Assembly: GCF_900105025.1 (NCBI RefSeq)
Contig: NZ_LT629759.1
Coordinates: 1,736,001 to 1,800,000 of the forward strand
Direction: 5' to 3'
DNA length: 64,000 nt
Source: Parafannyhessea umbonata
GTDB lineage: Bacteria > Actinomycetota > Coriobacteriia > Coriobacteriales > Atopobiaceae
Shown one piece after another: positions 16,747-24,729 of this stretch. Position numbers and translations under genes: made by a program. A model generated the notes under the pieces. That model ran no database searches, was not told the origin of the DNA, and saw nothing but the letters and a program-made list of their open reading frames with translations. How positions within the stretch are numbered: the first letter of the stretch is position 1; each line of letters starts with the position of its first letter.

Positions 16747-18543
16747 CTAGGCAAACTGGCTGCGATAGAGGTCCGCGTACACCCCGCCTTGCTCCAGCAG
16801 CTCGCGATGCGTGCCCTTCTCGACGATGTCGCCGTGGTCCATCACCAGGATGAGGTCCGCGTCCACGATGGTCGAGAGCCGGTGCGCGATCACGAAGCTC
16901 GTGCGGTCCGCCATGATCGCCTCCATCGCGCGGGTGATGTACTGCTCCGTGCGCGTGTCCACGCTCGAGGTGGCCTCGTCCAGGATGAGGATCGCCGGGT
17001 CCGTCAGCATCGCGCGCGCGATGGTGAGTAGCTGGCGCTGTCCCTGGCTCACGTTCTCCGCGTCGTTCGCGAGCATGGTGTCGTAGCCCTCCGGCAGCGT
17101 GCGCACGAAGTAGTCCACGTGCGCGGCACGGGCGGCGGTCTCCACCTCCTCGCGCGTGGCGCCGGGATGGCCGTACGCGATGTTCTGGGCAACGGTGCCC
17201 TCGAACAGCCACGAGTCCTGCAGCACCATGCCAAACTGGCGGCGCAGGTCTGCGCGGGCAAGGCTCCTTGTGTCTGTGCCGTCCAGCGTAATGCGACCTC
17301 CGTCCACCTCGTAGAAGCGCATGAGCAGGTTGATGAGGGTCGTCTTGCCGGCACCGGTCTGACCCACGATGGCCACCTTCTGGCCGGGTCGCGCCACGAA
17401 GCTCACGTCGCGCATGAGCGGCTTGTCCGGCGCGTAGCCAAAGCGCACGTGCTCGAACGCCACGCGTCCGCGTACGGGCTCCGCAAGGGTCGCCGGCGTC
17501 TTGGGATCCGGCACGACCTCCTCCTCGTCCAGCAGGACGAACACGCGCTCTGCCGCCGCGAGAGCACCCTGCAGCATGTTCAGGGTGAGCGACAGCTGCG
17601 TCAGCGGCTCGGACGCCTTGAGGACGTACTGGAAGAACGCCTGGAACGAGCCGACGGTGAGCCGGCCTGCCACGAGCATGCCGCCCGCGAGCACGCCGCA
17701 GATGACCTGCGCCAGCCTCATGAGGAAGCGGATGGCCGGCGAGATGGCATTCGTGAGGAAGTCTGCGTGGGCGCTCACCTGCGCAAGCTCCTCCGCGTCC
17801 CCGCGCACTCGCGCGAGGGACTCCTCCTCGCGACCGAACGCCTTGATGACGGCGCGGCCGCTGTACGCCTCCTCCACCCGGCCCGTGAGGCGGCCGAGCA
17901 CGTCCTGACGCCTTGCCGCCACGGCGAGCGTCCGCGCGGCCACGACCTTCGTGAGGACGGCCGACAGTGCCGCGAACACCAGGAACACGCCGGTGAGAAG
18001 GAGGCTCATGCGCGCCATGAGGATGAGGGCGCCCACGAGGGTGATTGCGGAAATGATGATCTGCAGCAGGCCGCGCTGCAGGACCTCGGACACCTTGTCC
18101 AGGTCGTTCGTGGCGCGGCTGATGGTGTCGCCCGGCTTGTGCGAGTCGAAGTAGCGAAGCGGCAGGCGCTCGACCTTGCGCGATATCTCCTCGCGCAGCT
18201 TCAGGTTCAGCCGCTCCGCGAAGCTCGCCATGACCAGGGACTGCACGCTGTAGAACGCCCACGCAAGCATCCAGATGCCCAGGTAGACCAGAATGTCCAC
18301 GCCGCCGTTCTCCATGGTGACGCGAAACGTCTTCCCGTTTGCGAACGCCTGCTGGACGCCCGCCCACAGGTGGTCGATAAGGCTTGCTGCGTACACGGGC
18401 GTCATGAGGTCGGTCGCGACGTACAGCACCGCCGCGACAGCTGCGACCACAAGGCGCCAGCGAATGCCGGCCGCGGACCTCCAGAGCCTCAGCGCGGTGG
18501 CCCGACCATTGGTCGGCACGTCCTTCTCCTCTTCCTCACTCAT
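16747..18543 (-). CDS. ABC exporter, permease-ATPase fusion, subunit B (canonical site)
   Basis: A 598-aa half-transporter: six membrane helices (about residues 20-310) then the ATPase. Walker A is GQTGAGKTT, the signature is VSQGQRQLL, Walker B is ILILDEATSSVDTRTE with the catalytic Glu, and FVIAHRLST is the switch His. The partner gene upstream has a degenerate Walker B, so the two form a heterodimeric exporter of the BmrCD/LmrCD/TM287-288 type. These export drugs, lipids or peptides; the substrate here is unknown. Start ATG 18543 follows GGGGAGGTG and overlaps the partner gene by 8 bp. It is part of the MarR operon. Confidence 0.92.
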   Translation of the reverse strand: MSEEEEKDVPTNGRATALRLWRSAAGIRWRLVVAAVAAVLYVATDLMTPVYAASLIDHLWAGVQQAFANGKTFRVTMENGGVDILVYLGIWMLAWAFYSVQSLVMASFAERLNLKLREEISRKVERLPLRYFDSHKPGDTISRATNDLDKVSEVLQRGLLQIIISAITLVGALILMARMSLLLTGVFLVFAALSAVLTKVVAARTLAVAARRQDVLGRLTGRVEEAYSGRAVIKAFGREEESLARVRGDAEELAQVSAHADFLTNAISPAIRFLMRLAQVICGVLAGGMLVAGRLTVGSFQAFFQYVLKASEPLTQLSLTLNMLQGALAAAERVFVLLDEEEVVPDPKTPATLAEPVRGRVAFEHVRFGYAPDKPLMRDVSFVARPGQKVAIVGQTGAGKTTLINLLMRFYEVDGGRITLDGTDTRSLARADLRRQFGMVLQDSWLFEGTVAQNIAYGHPGATREEVETAARAAHVDYFVRTLPEGYDTMLANDAENVSQGQRQLLTIARAMLTDPAILILDEATSSVDTRTEQYITRAMEAIMADRTSFVIAHRLSTIVDADLILVMDHGDIVEKGTHRELLEQGGVYADLYRSQFA

Positions 18544-20332
18544 CCTCTTCACCTCCCCTTTCCTGTGACTTCGCGATTGCCAGGTATGTGGGGCACGTGG
18601 CGAGCAGCTCGTCGTGCGTGCCAAGGCCCACGACCTCGCCGTCGCGCAGCACCACGATCTGCGCCGCGTCGCGGATGGTGCTCACGCGCTGCGCGATGAT
18701 GAGCACCGCCGCGTCCGCAAGCTCCGCGCGGATGGCGTGGCGCAGCCTGGCGTCCGTCTTGTAGTCGAGCGCGCTGAACGAGTCGTCGAACACGTACAGG
18801 TCCGCCTTGCGCGCGAGCGCGCGGGCTATGGCCAGGCGCTGCCGCTGGCCGCCGCTGAAGTTCGAGCCGCCCTGGGACACGCGCGCGTCCAGGCCGTCCG
18901 CGAGCTCGTGCACAAACGCGCCCTGCGCCACGTCGACGGCATGCCACAGCTCCTCGTCCGTCGCGTCGGTGTTGCCGTCCCTCAGGTTCTGGGCGATGGT
19001 GCCCGAGAAGAGCCACGCCTTCTGGGGGACGTACGCGATGTGGTCCCGAAGCTCGTGCTGGCCCACGTTCCTCACGTCTTGTCCGAGGAACTCGATGCGA
19101 CCGGCCGTCACGTCGTGGAAGCGCAGGAGCATCTTCGCGATGGTCGACTTGCCGGAGCCCGTGGACCCTATGACGGCCGTGACCTCGCCGCGGCGCAGGC
19201 TGAAGCTGAGATCGCGCAGGGTGTCCTCGTCCGCGTCCGCAAAGCGGAAGCTCACGTGGTCGAAGCGTGCGACGGGGACGGACGGCTCTGCCGCGGCAAG
19301 CTCCGCCGGCGCCTTCTGGTCCCTCACGCGGGGCTCGACGGCAAGCACCTCGGAGGCACGGGTGAGGCACGCCATGGCGCGGGGCAGCTGCAGGATGGCG
19401 AACTGGCCCATCATCATGAAGAACATGATGAGCATGGCGTACTCTACCAGCGCGGATATCGACCCTATCTGCATGGCGTGCACGCCGACGCGGTCGGCGC
19501 CGAGCCACACCACCAGGACTTCCACCACGTTCATGAGGAAGAACGTCATGCAGTCGGCCGTGGCGAACACGAGGTTCACGTGGATGGCGTTTCTCGCGTA
19601 GTCCTCGAACGTGGCGTCGAGGTTCCTGCGCTCCGCGTCCTCGCGTCCAAACGCGCGGATGACGCGGATGCCGGTGATCGTCTCGCGCAGGCGCGTGTTC
19701 ATGTTGTCGATGAACCCCTGGAGCACCAGGAAGATCGGGGCGCTCACCTTGACCGCGATGACCATGACCACGCCCATGACCAAAGTGATGGCCAGAAGGA
19801 GCCAGCCCATGACGTAGTCGATCCCGAACGCGAGCACGATCGCCACCACGCAGATGACGGGAACGGGCGCGAGCATGATGAACGTCATGAGGAACGTCTG
19901 CTGCACGACGTTCGCGTCCGACAGTGTGCGGGTGATCATGGAGCCCGTCCCGAGCTGGTCGAAGTCGTACCCGCCGAGCTCGAGGGACTTCTCGTACACC
20001 GCGACGCGCATGTCCCTGCCCACGCGCGCGGCCAGGCGGCTCGCCAGCCAGTACGACACGATGCAGCCGCCCGAGCCAACGATGGCCGCGACGAGCATCG
20101 AGATGCCGTGGGCGAGCATGCCGCTCGCATCCGTGGAGGACACGGCGGTGTTGATGAGGGCAGAGAGCTCCGTCGGGATGTATAGCATGCCCGTTATGTC
20201 GCAGAGAAGTGCGAGGACCGTAAAGACGGCGAGCGCCCTGTACGGGGTCACGAGCCTGAGCAGCAGCCTAAACGAGGCTGACCTGCTGTAGTCTTTCTCC
20301 ACGCTCTTCTCGCCCGATGCGTCCTTGCTCAT
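18536..20332 (-). CDS. ABC exporter, permease-ATPase fusion, subunit A (degenerate site)
   Basis: A 598-aa half-transporter with six membrane helices and an ATPase domain: Walker A GSTGSGKST, signature FSGGQRQR, Walker B LYVFDDSFSALD and AQRVST in place of the H-loop AHRLST. The Asp for Glu after Walker B and the Gln for His are the marks of the non-hydrolysing site in heterodimeric exporters. The N-terminus (MSKDASGEKSVEKDY) contains the dispersed motif at 20306-20314. It starts 4 bp before the end of the MarR gene and overlaps the second exporter gene by 8 bp, giving a tightly coupled three-gene operon. Confidence 0.92.
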   Translation of the reverse strand: MSKDASGEKSVEKDYSRSASFRLLLRLVTPYRALAVFTVLALLCDITGMLYIPTELSALINTAVSSTDASGMLAHGISMLVAAIVGSGGCIVSYWLASRLAARVGRDMRVAVYEKSLELGGYDFDQLGTGSMITRTLSDANVVQQTFLMTFIMLAPVPVICVVAIVLAFGIDYVMGWLLLAITLVMGVVMVIAVKVSAPIFLVLQGFIDNMNTRLRETITGIRVIRAFGREDAERRNLDATFEDYARNAIHVNLVFATADCMTFFLMNVVEVLVVWLGADRVGVHAMQIGSISALVEYAMLIMFFMMMGQFAILQLPRAMACLTRASEVLAVEPRVRDQKAPAELAAAEPSVPVARFDHVSFRFADADEDTLRDLSFSLRRGEVTAVIGSTGSGKSTIAKMLLRFHDVTAGRIEFLGQDVRNVGQHELRDHIAYVPQKAWLFSGTIAQNLRDGNTDATDEELWHAVDVAQGAFVHELADGLDARVSQGGSNFSGGQRQRLAIARALARKADLYVFDDSFSALDYKTDARLRHAIRAELADAAVLIIAQRVSTIRDAAQIVVLRDGEVVGLGTHDELLATCPTYLAIAKSQERGGEEDE

Positions 20333-20832
20333 CTGCCACCCCCTTCCTTTTGCTTGGACCTTGATTCCATGACGCGGCCGAGCTCGACGTCGATCGCGTC
20401 CACGTAGATGCGGACGAGGTGGGCGAACTCCCTGCGGTCGCGAAGCGACAGCGAGGCGAACGCGCGCTCCTCCGCATCCATGGCGGGGCGTACGTTGCGC
20501 GCGCAGAACGCCTTGCCCTCCACCGTGAGGGACACCGTCTTGTTGCGGCGGCTTCCCTCCTCGAAGCCGATGGCGACGAGGCCGCGCGACTCGAGCGACT
20601 TGACGGCCGAGTTCACCGTCTGGCGCGAGTACGCCGTGTCCTCCGCGATCTGGCCCTGGGTGGCCCCGCCGCGGATGACGATGGAGACGAGCGACCAGAA
20701 CGCGGCATTGGAGAGGCCGCAGCCACGCGCCACCTCGTAGTACAGGCGGTCTGACTCGCGAAAGATGGAGTCGATCGTCCTGACGCTGGGGACGTCACCC
20801 TGGGGCGACCCCCCTTCCTGTTGTGATGACAC
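20329..20832 (-). CDS. MarR-family transcriptional regulator of the ABC exporter operon
   Basis: A 167-aa winged-helix protein: FWSLVSIVIRGGATQGQIAEDTAYSRQTVNSAVKSLESRGLV is the DNA-binding helix-turn-helix and wing region, followed by RRNKTVSLTVEGKAF. The GTG start at 20832 is supported by GGAGGG 5 bases upstream. Its stop overlaps the start of the exporter gene. Two near-identical palindromes lie just upstream, so autoregulation of the whole operon, relieved by a ligand that the pump exports, is the likely logic. Confidence 0.9.
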   Translation of the reverse strand: MSSQQEGGSPQGDVPSVRTIDSIFRESDRLYYEVARGCGLSNAAFWSLVSIVIRGGATQGQIAEDTAYSRQTVNSAVKSLESRGLVAIGFEEGSRRNKTVSLTVEGKAFCARNVRPAMDAEERAFASLSLRDRREFAHLVRIYVDAIDVELGRVMESRSKQKEGGGR

Positions 20833-20854
20833 CTTTCCCTCCGTGCGACGTATA

Positions 20855-20896
20855 TCCGAATTCGGACAGCTCAGGACATGCTAATCCGAAATCGGA
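20855..20896. promoter_or_regulatory. Paired palindromic operators for the MarR regulator
   Basis: TCCGAATTCGGA (20855-20866, perfect) and TCCGAAATCGGA (20885-20896, one asymmetry) are 30 bp apart centre to centre, close to three helical turns, so two dimers would bind one face. The first lies next to a GATATA that may be the -10 element, 23 bp from the GTG start. Confidence 0.7.
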
Positions 20897-20957
20897 CAAA
20901 GTGCAAGCAGAAGATCACCCTCGGATGACGTGGGTCCTCAGGCGCCTGGCGCAGGCG

Positions 20958-21848
20958 CTACGCCCATACGGCCATCGCGACGGTCGCCGTCGCGATGAGC
21001 GCGAGGCCCGTGAGCGAGCGCGCCGTGTAGCGCTCGTGGAACACCACGGCCGCAAATGCCATGGACACGAGGATGGACAGCTTGTCCACGGGCACGACGA
21101 CGCTCACGGGACCGTTCTGGATGGCGAAGTAGTAGCACAGCCAGCTTGCGCCCGTGGCGATGCCGGACAGGCAGATGAAGGCGAACTCGCGGGCGTTGAG
21201 CGCGTCCAGGCGCGCCTGCGGAAGCTTGCCGCGCATGCCGACCACGATCCACGCCATCGCAAGGACAAAGCAGGTGCGCACCGCCGTTGCCAGGTTCGAC
21301 GGCACCCCCTCTATGCCGACCTTCGCCAGGATCGACGTGAGCGCCGCGAAGACGGCGGATGCCACGGCATAGGCGAGGTACGCGTTGTGGGGACGCCCCG
21401 CATTGGAGGCGTCCGCGCTCTTCTCGCCCGTGCGCTGGACCATGAGGAGCGTGCCCGCGAGGATGGCCACGGAGCCCAGCAGCTTGACCGCGAGGTTGTT
21501 CACCTCGCCAAACAGGACGATTGCCAAAAGTATCGTGAGGACGGAGGACGTCTTGTCGATGGGGACGACCTTGTTGACGTCGCCCATGGAGAGCGCCTTG
21601 AAGTAGCAGATCCAGCTCGCGCCCGTCGCGACGCCCGACAGGGCGAGAAACGCCCACGCTTTTGCCGTGAGCGTGCCGATGGCGCCGACCTGCCCCGTCA
21701 CGAGGGCCATGAGCCACGAGAACGCGAGCACGACGATGGTCCTGATGGCCGTGGCCACGTCGGAGTCCGTCTTCCTGATGCCGAGCTTTGCGAGTATGGA
21801 CGTCACGCCCGCAAAGAGCGCGGAGCCGACTGCCGCCATGAGCCACAT
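20958..21848 (-). CDS. EamA/DMT-family transporter
   Basis: A 296-aa membrane protein of the drug/metabolite transporter superfamily with ten predicted helices in two homologous halves. The halves share ATGASW(I/L)CY and VVP(I/V)DK motifs (LSGVATGASWICYFKALSMG and LSGIATGASWLCYYFAIQNG). The linker between halves (RTGEKSADASNAGRP) carries the dispersed motif at 21420-21428. ATG 21848 is preferred: an ATG 9 bases upstream overlaps the ribosome site AAGGATGG. The substrate is not predictable. The preceding gene on the same strand, a phosphoesterase, is 33 bp away, so co-transcription is likely. Confidence 0.88.
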   Translation of the reverse strand: MWLMAAVGSALFAGVTSILAKLGIRKTDSDVATAIRTIVVLAFSWLMALVTGQVGAIGTLTAKAWAFLALSGVATGASWICYFKALSMGDVNKVVPIDKTSSVLTILLAIVLFGEVNNLAVKLLGSVAILAGTLLMVQRTGEKSADASNAGRPHNAYLAYAVASAVFAALTSILAKVGIEGVPSNLATAVRTCFVLAMAWIVVGMRGKLPQARLDALNAREFAFICLSGIATGASWLCYYFAIQNGPVSVVVPVDKLSILVSMAFAAVVFHERYTARSLTGLALIATATVAMAVWA

Positions 21849-21881
21849 GTGAACCATCCTTCCCTGGCACGTCTGGCGCCA

Positions 21882-22613
21882 TCAGAGGTCGTACGACCAC
21901 CCGGCGCCCAGGACGCCCTCCTCCTGGACGGTGAGCTCGTCGCTCACCTTGAGCGTGTGTCTGTTAATGACCGACTGCTTCCAACCATACGACAGCTGTG
22001 GCACGCGGACCTCGAACGTGACGTGCCCGAACGCGTTGAGCGAGCGCGTGCCGCCCGCCAGCGCGTGCTCGCGCACGAACTCCGCGGAGTAGCCCTTGTG
22101 GACGTGCCCGTGCACCAGGTACTGCGGGTGCCAGCGACCGCACATCTCGCCGAGAGACTCGAAGCCGCGATGCGGGATGTCGTCCATGTCGCCGACGCCG
22201 AGCACCGGCGCGTGCGCGAGCAGGAGGTCGAAGCCACCAAGCATCCGGACCTGGCGGGACACCCTGCGGACGCGCCGGCGCATCTGGCGCTCCGTGTACA
22301 TGTACGTCCCCTCGCGGTAGCGCCTGGAGCCGCCAAGCCCCACCACCCGAAGGCCGCGGTACACGTAAGCGGCATCGTCCACGCAGATGCAGCCGCGGGG
22401 CGCCTTGTGCACGTAGCTCTCGTCGTGGTTGCCGTGCACATACAGCAGCGGCTTGTTGATGACGGTGACCAGGTACTCCAGGTAGTCCGCGTCGAGGTCT
22501 CCGGCCGCGAGCATGAGGTCGACGTCCTTGAATCGCTGGTCGACGCCCGTGCTCCACAGCGAGCGCTCCTCCACGTCCGCGATTGCGAGTATCTTGAGCG
22601 TTGCCTCAGACAT
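21882..22613 (-). CDS. Calcineurin-like metallophosphoesterase
   Basis: A 243-aa metal-dependent phosphoesterase. Metal-ligand motifs are LAAGDLDADYLEYL, YVHGNHDESYV, LLLAHAPVLGVGDMDD and YLVHGHVHKGY. The usual first D-x-H motif reads ADVEE, so one ligand differs from the textbook pattern. ATG 22613 overlaps the end of the upstream BMP gene by 8 bp (an alternative ATG is at 22619), so the two are translationally coupled. The substrate is unknown; cyclic nucleotides or RNA are possible by family only. Confidence 0.88.
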   Translation of the reverse strand: MSEATLKILAIADVEERSLWSTGVDQRFKDVDLMLAAGDLDADYLEYLVTVINKPLLYVHGNHDESYVHKAPRGCICVDDAAYVYRGLRVVGLGGSRRYREGTYMYTERQMRRRVRRVSRQVRMLGGFDLLLAHAPVLGVGDMDDIPHRGFESLGEMCGRWHPQYLVHGHVHKGYSAEFVREHALAGGTRSLNAFGHVTFEVRVPQLSYGWKQSVINRHTLKVSDELTVQEEGVLGAGWSYDL

Positions 22614-24603
22614 CGGCATCGACCCCCAGCCCGGCCGTCGCGACGCGCGCAGGACGCAGGTCTTGGGGGAAGTCCCCCTCGATGTTCTGTGCAAGCCAGT
22701 CCATTCCCACGATCTGGTTGCTCGTAAGCCGGTCCGCCTCCCCCGACCTCACGATGCCGTCGCGGTCGAGGAGCTCGCCGTCGAACGGTGTGACGGCACC
22801 GGAGGAGATGGCGCGCCGAAGGACGCCCGCAAGCTTGCGGGAGCCGTATGGCAGCTCCGGCGAGAGCATGAGGTCGATCACGCCCGACGACATGCCGTAC
22901 CAGTACGTCACCGCGCGAGGACCCGCAGGAAGACCGTCCCCGTCCTGGGTGAGTATGCCGGGTAGCTCCCCCTTGAGGAGGCTGTCCACGATGATCTGGT
23001 AGTAGCGCCCCCAGTTCCACGTGGGAACGGCGATGTTTCTGACCTTGCCGTCGACCACCTTGAAGAGGCCGTGGGCAAGAGGGTCGTCAAACGGTGCGGT
23101 GACATCCGCGCCGGAGATCATGGTGATGCCCTTCTCCACCAGATCCTCTATGCCACTGACGCCGTGGTCGGTCCATTCCAGCACCACTTTTGCCTTGGGG
23201 TCGACCATGGCGACCCCCTCGGCGAAGGCGTTCGCCTCCGCGACGGCTCCGCACGGGGGCAGGCTCACCCGATAGGCGATGACATGGTTGTCCGCCAGGC
23301 TCGCCGCAAGGGCACCGGCAATGAACTTCGCCTCGTACATGCGGCCGTAATAGGAGCGGACCAGGCCATGCGAGAGGTTGACCGAGCAGTTGAGGAAGCT
23401 TGTGTGGGGAAACTCTGCCGCGGCTCGCACCGTCACGTCCATGAGCTCTGGCGAGCACGAGAAGAACACCTCCGCACCCTGGGAGGCGGCGTCGCTCACG
23501 GCAGCCGCGAACGCAGCCTCGCTCTCGCAGCCCCCGTACGAGAGCGTGCGCACGATGCCGCCGTAGTGTCTCTCGAGTTCCTGCCGGCCCCTGTCATGCG
23601 CACGCGCCCAGAAGTCGTCCTCGAGCGAGCCGGCATAGGCAAAGGCCGCGACGAGGGGTCGCTGACTGGTGTAGCCGCTCCCTCCCGAGAGGAAGGACAT
23701 GGCACCGCCGGACTCCTTTACGGGCTCGCCCACAAGGACGGGGGCGCTTGACGGCCCACTGGACGCGAACTCCGCCCAGATGCGGGCGAGCCTCGTCCTG
23801 AGCAGGGGCGACGGGGTCTCGAGCATGCGGCTCGACCCGTACACGTCCATATAGGTGAGCATCGCGTCCGCAGGCGTGATGTCGAGGTGCGCGCCGCCGG
23901 CCTTCAGGTACACGGACCTGAAGAAGAGGTAGGTGGAGCGGAGCTGCCTGACGGCGTCTTCCGGCCAAGGCGAGTCGAGGTCGCGACCGAGGTGGGACGC
24001 GAGCCTACGGTAGGAGCCAGGCTTCGTGAACTCGATGTCGTAGGTCGGGACCGCATTCCAGAACTCGAGGAACTCGCGGTAGAGGTCCACGCCAGGCGCG
24101 ACGTCCTCGCCCTCGTCCGCTAGGGCCGCGCCCTTCTCGCCCGGGGCGTCGCCAGACGCGCGCTCGGGCGTGGGGCGCACCTCGGGCAGGATCCTGATCA
24201 CGTCCGCCTCGATGGAGGGGGACTCGAGGTACTTGAGGACGGACGTCCTCTTGTTGCCTTCCTCCACGTAGAAGCGATGCAGGTACTCGTACACCTTCAC
24301 GGGATCGCGGAAGCCTTCGCCCATCTGTGCGTCATAGAGGTGCGACCACTTCGTCGCGAACTCCGTGCGCACACCGAGCATGGGCATGAACGTGCGCGAG
24401 AACGCGTCCTGCCGGCCCGCGGTGCGCGTGCCCACCACCATGGCCAAAGGAATCTGCATGATGCCGAGGCTTTTCTGGCCAAAAGAGCGATTGCTGGGCA
24501 CGAGTTCGTCGAGCACGGGCGGATGCGGGTAGCGACCGGCGGCAACGTCCGCCTTGCTGTCGCGCTCGCCTTGGCGCAGGGCCTTCTTGTAGTCCTCGAT
24601 CAT
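22606..24603 (-). CDS. ParB-like/BMP-family fusion protein, cytoplasmic
   Basis: A 665-aa protein. The N-terminal 300 residues include FMPMLGVRTEFATKW and YLHRFYVEEGNKRTSVLKYL, a ParB-like segment found in front of BMP domains in clostridia and related bacteria. From about residue 320 a periplasmic-binding fold of the BMP/Med family begins (VAAFAYAGSLEDDFWARAHDRG ... IISGADVTAPF). BMP proteins normally are lipoproteins that bind nucleosides; here no signal peptide or lipobox is visible, so it probably senses its ligand inside the cell. The inter-domain linker (DAPGEKGAALADEGED) holds the dispersed motif at 24133-24141. ATG 24603 follows GAGGGGTGG. Its end overlaps the phosphoesterase gene. 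Function unknown. Confidence 0.75.
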   Translation of the reverse strand: MIEDYKKALRQGERDSKADVAAGRYPHPPVLDELVPSNRSFGQKSLGIMQIPLAMVVGTRTAGRQDAFSRTFMPMLGVRTEFATKWSHLYDAQMGEGFRDPVKVYEYLHRFYVEEGNKRTSVLKYLESPSIEADVIRILPEVRPTPERASGDAPGEKGAALADEGEDVAPGVDLYREFLEFWNAVPTYDIEFTKPGSYRRLASHLGRDLDSPWPEDAVRQLRSTYLFFRSVYLKAGGAHLDITPADAMLTYMDVYGSSRMLETPSPLLRTRLARIWAEFASSGPSSAPVLVGEPVKESGGAMSFLSGGSGYTSQRPLVAAFAYAGSLEDDFWARAHDRGRQELERHYGGIVRTLSYGGCESEAAFAAAVSDAASQGAEVFFSCSPELMDVTVRAAAEFPHTSFLNCSVNLSHGLVRSYYGRMYEAKFIAGALAASLADNHVIAYRVSLPPCGAVAEANAFAEGVAMVDPKAKVVLEWTDHGVSGIEDLVEKGITMISGADVTAPFDDPLAHGLFKVVDGKVRNIAVPTWNWGRYYQIIVDSLLKGELPGILTQDGDGLPAGPRAVTYWYGMSSGVIDLMLSPELPYGSRKLAGVLRRAISSGAVTPFDGELLDRDGIVRSGEADRLTSNQIVGMDWLAQNIEGDFPQDLRPARVATAGLGVDADV

Positions 24604-24729
24604 GCTGGTACCACCCCTCGTCTTGTGGACGCGTCGCGCCACTGGGTAAGGTGAGCTGGGCCCGCCCCGTAGTGAGGTGGGCGCATGGACAAACGATAGC
24701 GCAAGAGAGGGACACGGGGTTGCGGCGTC

